NCBI RefSeq assembly: GCF_004310865.1
Contig: NZ_SIXI01000002.1
Location: forward strand, 248,001-312,000
Origin: Aquabacterium lacunae
GTDB lineage: Bacteria > Pseudomonadota > Gammaproteobacteria > Burkholderiales > Burkholderiaceae_C
Reading direction: 5' to 3'
DNA length: 64,000 bases
Shown piece after piece: positions 10,997 to 20,600 of this stretch. The position numbers and the translations under genes are program-made. Each line of letters starts with the position of its first letter. Position 1 is the first letter of the stretch. Under the pieces are notes generated by a model, which saw only the letters and a program-made list of their open reading frames with translations, ran no database searches and was not told the origin of the DNA.

Positions 10997-12241
10997 TCAG
11001 GGCTTGGCCTGGCGGGCCTGGAACCACTGGCCCAGCAAGGCACGCTCGGCATCGGTGATGCCAGTGGCGTTGTTCATGGGCATGGCCTTGAGCACCACCG
11101 CCTGCTGGTAGATGCCCTGGGCGTGCTGCTCGATCAGGGCGGGCTCGTGCAGCATGACGCCCTTGTTGGCCAGCTGGGCGTTGTGGCACATCACGCAGCG
11201 TTGGGTGATGATGCCCTGCACCTGGGGCAGCAGGCTGGCGGCCGTGGGCGCGCTGGCCGCCGCCGAGCCGGCAGAGGCGCCCGCAGCGGCAGGCTGTGGC
11301 GCGGGAGCCAGCCACACGGCCACACCCAGCAACAGCGCAGCCCCTGCGGCAGCCCAGCCCCACGGCGCGGGGCGCCCCGCCACTTCGGTCTTGTGGCGGG
11401 CCACAAAGAACTGCCGGATCAAGGCACCGGCCAGCATGATCAGCACCAGCACCAGCCAGTTGTGCGAGTGGCTGTAGGCCCAGCTGTAGTGGTTGCTGAG
11501 CATGGCGAACAGCACCGGCAGCGTGAAGTACGTGTTGTGCACGCTGCGCTGCTTGCCGCGCTGCCCGTGCACCGGGTCGATGGGCTCGCCGGCCTTCATG
11601 GCGGCCACCACCTTGCGCTGGCCAGGAATGATCCACATGGCCACGTTGGCGCTCATGGCCGTGGCCATCATGGCGCCCACCAGCAGGAAGGCGGCGCGCC
11701 CGGCAAACAGCTGACAGGCCAGCCACGACGCAAACACCACCACGGCGAACACGCAGGCCCCCACCACCTTGTCACCATGGGGCCCCTTGCCCAGAAAGCG
11801 GCAGATCAGGTCGTAGACCAGCCAGAAGCCCACCAGGAAACCCAAGGCAGCATGCACGGCCACCACCGGCTTCCACGCGTACACGCTCTGGTCGATCAGG
11901 AAGGTGCCCGCATTGAACAGGTACAGCACCGTGAACAGCGCAAAGCCCGTCAGCCAGGTGGAGTAGCTTTCCCAGTAGAACCAGTGCAGGTTCCTGGGCA
12001 ACTGCGGCGGCGCGCCCAGGTACTTCTGCGGGTTGTAGAAGCCGCCCCCGTGCACCGCCCACAGCTCGCCGCCCACGCCCTTGTCGCGCAACTTCGGGTC
12101 TTCGGGCGGGGTCAGGCTGTTGTCCAGCCACACGAAGTAGAACGACGAGCCGATCCACGCAATGGCCACGATCACGTGCACCCAGCGCAGCAGCAGGTTG
12201 GCCCAATCCAGGGCATAGGCCATCAGGGGAGAGAACTCCAT
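10997..12241 (-). CDS. puuD: membrane-bound urate hydroxylase PuuD with cytochrome c domain
   Basis: PuuD-type urate oxidase (urate to 5-hydroxyisourate), unrelated to cofactor-free uricase. The N-terminal membrane domain has several hydrophobic segments (LLRWVHVIVAIAWIGSSFYF; VVAVHAALGFLVGFWLVYDL) and the family's WAVHGGGFYNPQKY. The C-terminal part after an Ala/Pro-rich linker carries a c-type heme motif, RCVMCHNA, around residue 350, so electrons probably pass to the respiratory chain. Start at 12241 is supported by GAGGGGG upstream. It sits 10 bp downstream of hiuH, so product and next enzyme are co-expressed. Confidence 0.93.
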   Translation of the reverse strand: MEFSPLMAYALDWANLLLRWVHVIVAIAWIGSSFYFVWLDNSLTPPEDPKLRDKGVGGELWAVHGGGFYNPQKYLGAPPQLPRNLHWFYWESYSTWLTGFALFTVLYLFNAGTFLIDQSVYAWKPVVAVHAALGFLVGFWLVYDLICRFLGKGPHGDKVVGACVFAVVVFASWLACQLFAGRAAFLLVGAMMATAMSANVAMWIIPGQRKVVAAMKAGEPIDPVHGQRGKQRSVHNTYFTLPVLFAMLSNHYSWAYSHSHNWLVLVLIMLAGALIRQFFVARHKTEVAGRPAPWGWAAAGAALLLGVAVWLAPAPQPAAAGASAGSAAASAPTAASLLPQVQGIITQRCVMCHNAQLANKGVMLHEPALIEQHAQGIYQQAVVLKAMPMNNATGITDAERALLGQWFQARQAKP

Positions 12242-12251
12242 GGCACCCCCC

Positions 12252-12674
12252 TCAGCTGCCGCGGTAGGTGGAATACGACCACGGGCTCACCAGCAGGGGC
12301 ACGTGGTAGTGGCCGGCGCCGTCGGCAATGCCGAAATCCAGTGGCACCTTGCCCAGGAAGGCCGGGCTGGGCAACTGCGCGCCCTGCGCCCGGAAGTAGC
12401 CCTCCACATCAAACACCAGTCGGTAGCAGCCCGGCTTGAAATCGTCACCCGCCAGCAAAGGCCCGTCGATGCGGCCATCGTGGTTGGTGCTCACGGTGCG
12501 CAGGCACAGCCAGCGGCCGTCGGCGCAGCCGTCGGGCGAGGTTTCGCGCACATACAGTTCGATGGCCATGCCCACGGCAGGACCACCCTTGACGGTGTCG
12601 AGCACGTGGGTGGACAGCCTGCCAGTGGCGGCGCCCAGAGAGGCGCTGGAAGGGGTGTGTTCGGGGGCCTGCAT
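12252..12674 (-). CDS. hiuH: 5-hydroxyisourate hydrolase HiuH
   Basis: Transthyretin-like hydrolase converting 5-hydroxyisourate to OHCU. The family fingerprints are present: STHVLDTVKGGPA near the N-terminus, the TNHDGRIDGPLL Arg motif, YHVPLLVSPWSYSTY and the diagnostic C-terminal YRGS tetrapeptide. Start taken at 12674 (140 residues); upstream in-frame codons would place the start across the operator-like TGTATACA. First gene of the hiuH-puuD minus-strand operon, divergent from the GntR regulator. Confidence 0.95.
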   Translation of the reverse strand: MQAPEHTPSSASLGAATGRLSTHVLDTVKGGPAVGMAIELYVRETSPDGCADGRWLCLRTVSTNHDGRIDGPLLAGDDFKPGCYRLVFDVEGYFRAQGAQLPSPAFLGKVPLDFGIADGAGHYHVPLLVSPWSYSTYRGS

Positions 12675-12711
12675 GGAATGTGCTTGCAAGGTTGTCAGCG
12701 GTTCACAAAAC

Positions 12712-12719
12712 TGTATACA
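12712..12719. promoter_or_regulatory. candidate GntR/FCD operator between hiuH and gntR
   Basis: Perfect palindrome TGTATACA lies midway in the short (56 bp) divergent hiuH/gntR region. GntR regulators of the FCD (FadR) subfamily often bind short TnGTnnACnA-like palindromes. The central position would let the adjacent regulator control both directions. Confidence 0.55.
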
Positions 12720-12730
12720 CTTTAACCACG

Positions 12731-13471
12731 ATGACCGCATCACGCAAGAAAACCTCACCCCCTTCAGTGGCTGAATCGGCCAACGACCCGGCCGCAGCGC
12801 AAGCTGTGGGCAACACCACCGAACACATCGTGGTGGCCGTGACCCGCGCCATCGTCGAGCACCGCCTGCTGCCTGGCGCCAAGCTGGTCGAACAGAAACT
12901 GGCAGACCGTTTTGGTGTCTCGCGCACCATCGTGAGGCAGGCGCTGTTCAGGCTGTCGCAACTCAAGCTGGTGCGGCTGGAGCAGGCCCGGGGCGCCTTC
13001 GTGGCCGAGCCCTCCATCGAAGAAGCGCGCGAGGTGTTCGCCGTGCGCCGCATGGTCGAAGGCCAGATGGTGCGCCAGCTGATCGCGCAGATCAAACCAG
13101 CCGACCTGAAGCTGCTCAAGGCCCACCTCAAGGCCGAGCGCGACGCCGTGGCTCGCATCGACGTGGCCACCCGCACCAAGCTGCTGTTCGATTTCCATGT
13201 GTGCATGGCGCAGGCCCTGGGCAACCAGGTGCTGGTCGACCTGATCCAGGAGCTGGTGTCGCGCTGCTCGCTGATCACGCTGATGTACCAGTCGGCCGAT
13301 GACGCCGAGGCCTCGAACGCCGAACACGTGGACATCCTCAAGGCCATCGAAGCCCGCGACGCCGACCTGGCCGCCGACCTGATCGACCGCCACCTGCTGA
13401 CGGTGGAACGCCAGCTGACCGAGCGCCGCCGCGTGCCCACGCTGCGCATCGAAGACGCCCTGCTTGATTGA
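12731..13471 (+). CDS. GntR family regulator, FCD (FadR) subfamily
   Basis: 246-residue regulator with an N-terminal GntR winged HTH (LVEQKLADRFGVSRTIVRQA, about residues 50-70) and an all-helical FCD effector domain from about residue 95 (EAREVFAVRRMVEG; FDFHVCMAQALGN, supplying likely metal or ligand residues). Start at 12731 (MTASRKK); earlier in-frame codons overlap the operator. It lies 6 bp before puuE and opens the puuE operon, and diverges from hiuH-puuD, so it is well placed as the local purine catabolism regulator. Confidence 0.9.
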   Translation: MTASRKKTSPPSVAESANDPAAAQAVGNTTEHIVVAVTRAIVEHRLLPGAKLVEQKLADRFGVSRTIVRQALFRLSQLKLVRLEQARGAFVAEPSIEEAREVFAVRRMVEGQMVRQLIAQIKPADLKLLKAHLKAERDAVARIDVATRTKLLFDFHVCMAQALGNQVLVDLIQELVSRCSLITLMYQSADDAEASNAEHVDILKAIEARDADLAADLIDRHLLTVERQLTERRRVPTLRIEDALLD

Positions 13472-13477
13472 CACCCC

Positions 13478-14434
13478 ATGAGCCTTTACGACAGCACCCA
13501 GCCCTATCCCCGTGACCTGGTCGGCCATGGCCGCGACGTGCCGCACGCACGCTGGCCGGGTGGCGCCCGCATTGCCGTGCAGTTCGTGCTGAACTACGAA
13601 GAAGGCGGCGAAAACAACGTGCTGCATGGCGACGCCGGCAGCGAGCAGTTCCTGTCCGAGATCATTGGCGCGGCCAGCTTCCCGGCCCGCCACATGAGCA
13701 TGGATTCGATCTATGAATACGGCTCGCGCGCAGGGGTGTGGCGTCTGCTGCGCGAGTTCGAACAACGCGGCCTGCCACTCACCGTGTTCGGCGTGTCGAT
13801 GGCACTGGCACGCCACCCGGAACTGACCCAGGCCTTTGTGCAAGGCGGTCATGAAATCGCCTGCCACTCGTGGCGCTGGATCCACTACCAGCACATGGAC
13901 GAGGCCACCGAGCGCGAGCACATCGCCAGGGGCACCGAGATCATCCGCGAGATGACCGGGGGGCTGTGGCCCCAGGGCTGGTACACCGGCCGGGACAGCC
14001 CCAACACCCGTCGCCTGCTGGTGGACCACGGCGGCTACACCTACGACAGCGACTACTACGGTGACGACCTGCCCTTCTGGATGAAGGTCGAGAAGACCAA
14101 TGGCGAGACCGTGAACCAGCTGGTGGTGCCCTACACGCTCGATGCCAACGACATGCGCTTTGCCGCGCCCCAGGGCTTCAACACGGGCGAGCATTTTTTC
14201 GAATACCTGCGCGACAGCTTCGATGTGCTGTATGCCGAAGGTGACCCGCAAGGCCTGGACCGCCCCAAGATGATGAGCATCGGCATGCACTGCCGGCTGC
14301 TGGGCCGCCCGGGCCGCATGCGGGGCCTGCAGAAGTTCCTGGACCACATCCAGGCCCATGCCGATGTGTGGGTGTGCCGCCGCATCGACATCGCCCGCCA
14401 CTGGATGGCCACCCACCCCTGCCCTGCACCATGA
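13478..14434 (+). CDS. puuE: allantoinase PuuE, polysaccharide deacetylase-like
   Basis: PuuE-type allantoinase (allantoin to allantoate), a member of the polysaccharide deacetylase fold that differs from the amidohydrolase AllB. Characteristic blocks are GHGRDVPHARWPGGARIAVQ, NYEEGGENN, HMSMDSIYEYGSRAG, GHEIACHSWRWI and GRDSPNTRRLL. The 318-residue length fits. Its stop overlaps the start of the following UraD-AllC gene (ATGA), indicating coupled translation. Confidence 0.95.
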   Translation: MSLYDSTQPYPRDLVGHGRDVPHARWPGGARIAVQFVLNYEEGGENNVLHGDAGSEQFLSEIIGAASFPARHMSMDSIYEYGSRAGVWRLLREFEQRGLPLTVFGVSMALARHPELTQAFVQGGHEIACHSWRWIHYQHMDEATEREHIARGTEIIREMTGGLWPQGWYTGRDSPNTRRLLVDHGGYTYDSDYYGDDLPFWMKVEKTNGETVNQLVVPYTLDANDMRFAAPQGFNTGEHFFEYLRDSFDVLYAEGDPQGLDRPKMMSIGMHCRLLGRPGRMRGLQKFLDHIQAHADVWVCRRIDIARHWMATHPCPAP

Positions 14435-16206
14435 GCACCCTGACCTTGCACGCCCTCAATGCGCTGGACCGCGCGGGCTTCGTGGCGGCGCTGGATGGCG
14501 TCTACGAGCACTCCCCCTGGATCGCCGAGCGGGCCGCTGCCGCACGCCCCTTCCGCACCCTGGCCCACCTGAAGCACGCACTGGCCCAGGTGGTGCGCCA
14601 GGCCAGCGAGGCCGAGCAGCTGGGCCTGATCCGTGCCCACCCCGAGCTGGCCGGCAAGGCCGCAGTGGCCGGAGAGCTCACGGCCGAATCGACCCACGAG
14701 CAGCGCACCGCAGGCCTGACGCACTGCACCCCGGCCGAATTCGAGCGCCTGCAGCAACTCAACCGCGACTACAACGCGCGCTTCGGCTTCCCCTTCATCC
14801 TGGCCGTGCGAGGGCCGCGTGGCCTGGGCCTGAGCCGCCAGCAGATCATCGACACCTTCGCCCGCCGCTTGCGCCACAGCCCGGCCTTCGAGCGGGCCGA
14901 ATGCCTGCGGCAGATCCACCGCATTGCAGAGATCCGACTGAACGACAAGTTCGGCCACACGCCCACCCAGGGCAACCAGGTGTGGGACTGGGCCGAGGCC
15001 CTGGCCGTGCACACCGAGGGCGAGCCCGGCGTGCTGACCGTGACCTACATGACCCCGGCCCACCAGGCCTGTGCCCGCCAGTTGCAAGCCTGGATGCAGG
15101 CCTGTGGCTTTGACGAGGTGAACATCGACGCCGTAGGCAATGTGGTGGGCCTGTACCACGGCACCGACCCGCAGGCCCCACGCCTGCTGACCGGCTCGCA
15201 CTACGACACCGTGCGCAATGGCGGCAAGTACGACGGCCGCCTGGGCATCTTCGTGCCCATGGCCTGCGTGCAGGCCCTGCATGTGCAGGGCAAGCGCCTG
15301 CCCTACACCCTGGAGGTGGTGGGCTTTGCCGAAGAAGAAGGCCAGCGCTACAAGGCCACCTTCCTGGGGTCGGGCGCCCTGATCGGCGCCTTCAACCCTG
15401 CCTGGCTGGACCAGGCCGATGCACAGGGCATCACCATGCGCCACGCCATGCAGGCCGCAGGTTACTCGGCCCACCTGGCCAACATCCAGGCCCTGCAGCG
15501 CGATGCCAGCCAGTACCGCGGCTTTGTCGAGGTGCACATCGAGCAGGGCCCCGTGCTCGACGAAATCGATCAGCCCCTGGGCGTGGTCAGCGGCATCAAT
15601 GGCGTGATGCGCCTGACCGGCCGCGCCACCGGAGTGTCCTGCCACGCCGGCACCACCCCCATGCCCATGCGACATGACGCCGCGGCGGCCGTGGCCGAGT
15701 TGCTGCTGTACGTCGAACAACGCGCCCTGGCCGACGCCGCCTCGCCCCACGGCCCCTCGGTGGGCACCGTGGGCGTGGTGCACGTGCCGCACGGCGCGGT
15801 GAACGTCGTGCCCGGGCTGTGCGATTTCACGCTCGACCTGCGCGCGCCCACCAACGCACAGCGCGACGCCCTGTGCGCCGACGTGCTGGCCCAGGCCCAG
15901 GCCATTGCCGAGCGCCGCGGCGTGCAGATCGACATCGAAGAATCGGTGCGGGCGGCCGCTGCGCCCTCGCACCCGGCCTGGCAAGCCCGCTGGGAAGCCG
16001 CCGTGCAGCATGTGGGCCTGCCCGTGTTCCACCTGCCCAGTGGCGCGGGCCACGACGCCATGAAGCTGCACGAGGTCATGCCTCAGGCCATGCTGTTCGT
16101 GCGCGGCGGCAATGCCGGCATCAGCCACAACCCGCTGGAAACCATCACCAACGACGACGCCCAGTTGTGCGTCGACGCCTTCATGCACCTGCTGGAGCAC
16201 GCATGA
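14431..16206 (+). CDS. bifunctional OHCU decarboxylase (UraD) / allantoate amidohydrolase (AllC)
   Basis: 591-residue fusion of two non-consecutive steps of urate degradation. Residues 1 to about 170 are a UraD domain: RAHPELAGKA with the catalytic-type His, STHEQRTAGL, YNARFGFPFI. From about residue 180 an M20-family AllC/carbamoylase domain follows: GSHYDTVRNGGKYDGRLG (zinc ligands), FAEEEGQRYKATFLGS (catalytic Glu), HIEQGPVLDE, SCHAGTTPMPMRHDA and SGAGHDAMKL. UraD makes S-allantoin from OHCU, PuuE opens it, and AllC hydrolyses allantoate with release of CO2 and ammonia. The start overlaps the puuE stop and the stop overlaps the next gene. Confidence 0.93.
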   Translation: MSTLTLHALNALDRAGFVAALDGVYEHSPWIAERAAAARPFRTLAHLKHALAQVVRQASEAEQLGLIRAHPELAGKAAVAGELTAESTHEQRTAGLTHCTPAEFERLQQLNRDYNARFGFPFILAVRGPRGLGLSRQQIIDTFARRLRHSPAFERAECLRQIHRIAEIRLNDKFGHTPTQGNQVWDWAEALAVHTEGEPGVLTVTYMTPAHQACARQLQAWMQACGFDEVNIDAVGNVVGLYHGTDPQAPRLLTGSHYDTVRNGGKYDGRLGIFVPMACVQALHVQGKRLPYTLEVVGFAEEEGQRYKATFLGSGALIGAFNPAWLDQADAQGITMRHAMQAAGYSAHLANIQALQRDASQYRGFVEVHIEQGPVLDEIDQPLGVVSGINGVMRLTGRATGVSCHAGTTPMPMRHDAAAAVAELLLYVEQRALADAASPHGPSVGTVGVVHVPHGAVNVVPGLCDFTLDLRAPTNAQRDALCADVLAQAQAIAERRGVQIDIEESVRAAAAPSHPAWQARWEAAVQHVGLPVFHLPSGAGHDAMKLHEVMPQAMLFVRGGNAGISHNPLETITNDDAQLCVDAFMHLLEHA

Positions 16207-17501
16207 CCTCGCCTTCTTCCCCCGCCTCGCTGGACGCGGCCTACGCCGAACTCGACCGCTGGATCGACGCCCATTTCGACGAAGAAGTGCGCTTCCTGCA
16301 GGCCCTGGTGCAAGTGCCCACCGACACGCCCCCCGGCAACAACGCGCCCCACGCCGAACGCACGGCCGAGCTGCTGCAGTCCTTCGGCTGGCAGGCTGAA
16401 CAACACCCCGTGCCCGAGGCCGAGGTCAAGGCCTATGGCCTGACCAGCCTGACCAACCTGATCGTGCGCCGCCCGTTTGACAGTGGCCCTTCTCGCAGTG
16501 GCCCAGGCCGCACTGTGGCCCTGAACGCCCATGGCGATGTGGTGCCCCCCGGCGAAGGCTGGACCCACGCTCCCTATGGCGGCGAAGTGGTCGACGGCAA
16601 GCTGTACGGCCGCGCCTCGGCCGTGAGCAAGAGCGATTTCGCCACCTTCAGCTACGCCGTGCGCGCCCTGGAAGCCCTGGCCGCCAGCGCTCAGGCCCCC
16701 GCCCTGAAAGGCGCGGTGGAGCTGCACTTCACCTACGACGAAGAGTTCGGCGGCGAGCTGGGCCCGGGCTGGCTGCTCAAGCAAAAGCTCACGAAGCCTG
16801 ACCTGCTGATCGCGGCCGGCTTCAGCTACGAAGTGATCACCGCCCACAACGGCTGCCTTCAAATGGAAGTGACCGTGCAGGGTGTGATGGCCCATGCCGC
16901 CATTCCCGAAACGGGGGTGGATGCGCTGCAGGGTGCGGTCACCATCCTCAATGCCCTGTACGCCCAGAACGCCCTGTACCGCCAGGTGATATCCAAGGTG
17001 CCGGGCATCAACCACCCTTACCTGAACGTGGGCCGCATCGAAGGCGGCACCAACACCAACGTGGTGCCGGGCAAGGTGGTGTTCAAACTGGATCGCCGCA
17101 TGATCCCGGAAGAAAACCCGGTCGAGGTCGAGGCCCGCATCCGCCAGGTGATCGCCGAATCAGCGGCGTCTTTCCCCGGCATTCAGGTCGAGGTCAAACG
17201 GCTGCTGCTGGCACATTCCCTGAAGCCCCTGCCCGGCAATGCCCCGCTGGTGCAGGCCTTGCAAAAGCATGGTCTGGCCGTGCTGGGCGAGCCCTTGCCT
17301 GAAAAGGGCACACCGCTGTACACCGACGTGCGCTTGTACTGCGCACAAGGCGTGCCGGCCGTGATTTATGGCGCAGGCCCACGCACCGTGCGCGAAAGTA
17401 ACGCCAAGCGCGCCGACGAGCACCTGGTGCTGGAAGACCTGCGCCGCGCCACCAAGGTCGTGGCCCGCAGTCTGTGTGACTTGTTGCACACCGCTGCCTG
17501 A
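16203..17501 (+). CDS. M20 family metallopeptidase (ArgE/DapE-like)
   Basis: 432-residue zinc hydrolase of the M20 family. Metal and catalytic motifs are visible: NAHGDVVPPGEGW (His/Asp), the LYGRASAVSKSDFA block in the place of the usual G-x-x-D-M-K, TYDEEFGGELGPG (Glu pair) and GTNTNVVPGKVVFKLDRR in the lid. Start at 16203 overlaps the UraD-AllC stop (ATGA), so it belongs to the purine operon. The substrate is unproven; ureidoglycolate, ureidoglycine or another allantoate product is plausible from context, and a general deacylase role is possible. Confidence 0.85.
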   Translation: MTSPSSPASLDAAYAELDRWIDAHFDEEVRFLQALVQVPTDTPPGNNAPHAERTAELLQSFGWQAEQHPVPEAEVKAYGLTSLTNLIVRRPFDSGPSRSGPGRTVALNAHGDVVPPGEGWTHAPYGGEVVDGKLYGRASAVSKSDFATFSYAVRALEALAASAQAPALKGAVELHFTYDEEFGGELGPGWLLKQKLTKPDLLIAAGFSYEVITAHNGCLQMEVTVQGVMAHAAIPETGVDALQGAVTILNALYAQNALYRQVISKVPGINHPYLNVGRIEGGTNTNVVPGKVVFKLDRRMIPEENPVEVEARIRQVIAESAASFPGIQVEVKRLLLAHSLKPLPGNAPLVQALQKHGLAVLGEPLPEKGTPLYTDVRLYCAQGVPAVIYGAGPRTVRESNAKRADEHLVLEDLRRATKVVARSLCDLLHTAA

Positions 17502-17544
17502 AATTGACGCTTTACGCCCCTGGTTTCCACCAGATGAAGAGGGC

Positions 17545-17571
17545 TCAAGGCGCCTCACAGCCTGTCGATAA
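17545..17571 (+). promoter_or_regulatory. sigma28 (FliA)-like promoter of giant repeat gene
   Basis: TCAA (17545-17548), 15 bases, then GTCGATAA (17564-17571). This fits the flagellar sigma28 pattern (TAAA-N15-GCCGATAA in enterics). The same CTCAAG...GTCGATAA-n-GCCG block occurs before the paralogous gene at 62673-62700. Predicted transcription start is near 17578, giving a 5' leader of about 75 bases. Confidence 0.6.
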
Positions 17572-17625
17572 CGCCGCAGAGCTGGGTTTTTTCCGGTAGC
17601 GCGTGGTGCGTGGTGCACCCGCCCT

Positions 17626-17650
17626 GGAACTCCCGCTCGGCAGGAGTTCC
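17626..17650 (+). promoter_or_regulatory. leader hairpin covering the Shine-Dalgarno of the giant gene
   Basis: GGAACTCC (17626-17633) and GGAGTTCC (17643-17650) form a perfect eight-pair stem with a nine-base loop. The right arm contains the only good ribosome binding site (AGGAG, 17642-17646) for the start at 17654, so the site would be closed in the folded leader. Confidence 0.55.
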
Positions 17651-17653
17651 GGC

Positions 17654-20600
17654 ATGGCCACCTCGATCCCCAGTTTGACCACCGCGCAGATTGCGTCGCT
17701 GTCCACCCGCACCATTTCGCTGCTGGGCACGGAAGACTGGGCTGCCTTCAGCACGGCACAGATTGCCGCGCTGACCACCGCACAAATGCTGGCCATCACG
17801 CCAGTGGGACTGGCGGCCATTGGCACCGAACAGATCGCTGCCCTGGAAACCCAAGACCTGAGGGTGCTCGGTGCGCCGGCCATCCGGGCCCTGACCACGG
17901 GGCAACTTGGCGCCCTCACCACCGAACAGGTGGCTGCCCTGACCACCACGCAGGTTGCAGCCCTGACCACCACCCAGGTGCCCGCCCTGACCAGTGACCA
18001 TGTGGCTGCGCTGAGCACCCAGCAGGTGGCTGCGCTGACGGTCACGCAAGTGGGGGTGCTGACCACCCAGCAGGTCAGCGCCATCGAAACGCAAGACATT
18101 CAGGCCATGACCAGCCTGCAAGTGCGGGCCATCAGCACGGCGGGCATCGAAGCCCTGACCACCGACCAGGTGGTGGCCCTGACCACACAGCAGGTGTCCG
18201 CCCTGACCACCACCCAGGTGGTGGCGCTGCAAACGGAAGACATCGCGGCCATGGAAACGCGTGACGTGGTGGCCCTGAGCAATGCGCAGGTGCGTGCCCT
18301 GACCACGCAGCAGGTGGCAGCCGTGACCACCGAGCAAGCCAGCAGCCTGACGTCGGCCCAGCTCAATGCACTGGGCTCGACCCAGGTGGTGGCGCTGGAC
18401 ACGGCCGCCGTGGCCGCCCTGACCACCCAGCAGGTGAGCAACCTGGCCGCCACCCAGGTGGCCGTGCTGAGCACCGCCCAGATCCAGGCGCTGGAAACAC
18501 AGGATGTGGCCGTGCTGTCGATCAACCAGGTCAAGGCCCTGACCACGGCCCAGGTGGGCGCCTTGGTGACTGACCAGGTGGTGGCACTGACCACCACCCA
18601 GGCCACTTCACTGACCAGCACCCAGCTGGCTGCCCTGGGCACCCACCAGGCAGCAGCGCTGGAAACCCAGGACGTGGCCGCGCTGAACACGATCGCCCTG
18701 AAGTCGCTGAGCACCGCGGCCGTGGCCGCATTGGGCACCGAGCAAGTGGCCGCGCTGACCAGCGCCCAGGCCGCCAACATCACCAGCACCCAGGTGGCGG
18801 CATTGGCCACCGAGCAGGTCGCGGCCCTGAGCACAGCGGCCGTGGCGGCGCTGAACACCGCCAACGTGCGCGCGCTCGACACCGAAGGGGTTGCCGCGCT
18901 GACCACACAGCAATCGGCAGTGCTCAGCGCCACGCAGCTCACCGCACTGAGCACGGCCCAGGTGGCCGCGCTCAACACCGACAACGTGGCGGCCCTGAGC
19001 TCTCAGCAGATCAACAAGCTCACCACCGCCCAGGTGGCGGCGCTGGAAACCCAGCAGGTGGTGGCCATCACCACCGACAACGTGGCCGCGCTCACCACGG
19101 CGCAGTTCCGCGCGCTGAGTTCGGCGCAGATTGCTGCGGTCACCACCGAGCAGGTGGTCGCTTTCACCACGGCGCAATCGGGCGTTCTGAGCAGCCAGCA
19201 AGCCGTGGCGCTGAGCACCGAGCAGCTCGTGGTGATCGAAACGCGTGACCTGGCGGCCATCCAGTCGGGCGTGATCGGCGCACTGGCCAGCAACGCCATC
19301 GCCTCGCTGACCAGCACACAGGCCGCCACCCTGACCAGCCAGCAGATCAGCGCACTGAACACTGCCCAGGTGTCGGCGCTCACCACCGAACAGGTGCAGG
19401 CCCTGACCAGCGCACAACTGGCCCGCCTGAGCACGGCGCAGGTGTCGGCCCTGAGCACTGGCCAGGTCGAGGCCATCGAGACCGCAGACCTGCGCGCACT
19501 CAGCACGGCGCAGATCCGTGCCCTGTCCACGGCGCAGGTCGAGGCACTGACCTCGGCACAGACCGCTGCCCTGGGCACCGCCCAGCTGGTGGCCCTGACC
19601 AGCGCGCAATTCGCCGCCCTGGCCACCGACGACCTCAACGCCCTGAGCACGGCACAGTTTGCAGCCCTGGCCAGCGCCCAACTGACGGCACTGACCACAG
19701 CCCAGGTCAACAGCCTGGAAACCGATGACCTGCGCGCGCTGACCACACTGCAACTGCGCAACATCGGCACAGCGCAACTGGCGGCCCTGACCACCGAACA
19801 GGCGGCCGCTCTGACCACCGCCCAGGTCGGCAGCCTGAGCACTGCACAACTGCAGGGCCTGGGCACCGACCACATCGACGCCCTGACCACGGCACAGGCC
19901 CGCGCCCTGACCGCAGCGCAGCTCAGTGCCCTGGGCACCGCACAGGTGGCCTCGCTGACCACCGACAACGTGGCCGTGCTGAACACCACCCAGCTTCGCG
20001 CGCTGGGCAGCGCACAGATCCAGGCCTTGACCACCGAGCAGATCGTGGCATTGACCACGGCGCAGTCGGCCTCGCTGAGCTCGACACAGCTGGCTGCATT
20101 GAATTCCGAGCAGCTGGCTGCCTTTGAAACTGCCGACCTCGCGGCCCTCAACACCTTCGCCATGCGCTCGCTGAGCACCGCCGCACTGGCGGGCCTCACC
20201 AGCGACCAGGTCGTGGCCTTGACCACTGCCCAGGCGGGCACGCTGACCACCGCACAGGTGGCGGCCTTGAGCACCGAGCAGGTGGCGGCCCTGGAAAGCC
20301 GCGACCTGGCGGCTTTGACCTCCAACGCCGTGGCCGCCCTGGGCACGGCGGCTATCGCGGCGCTGACCACAGAACAGGCGCCTGCGCTCACACTGGCCCA
20401 GGTGGGTGTGCTGACCACCGCCCAGGTGGCCGCGCTGGACACGGAAGATGTGGCTGCACTCACGTCGGCCCAGGTCGGCCGACTCAGCACGGCCCAACTG
20501 CGTGCCCTGACCACCGAACAGATCGTGGTCCTTGAAACCCAGGACCTGCGCGCCTTGTCGTCGCTGCAGATCCGGGCTCTGCGCACCGACCAGATCGCTG

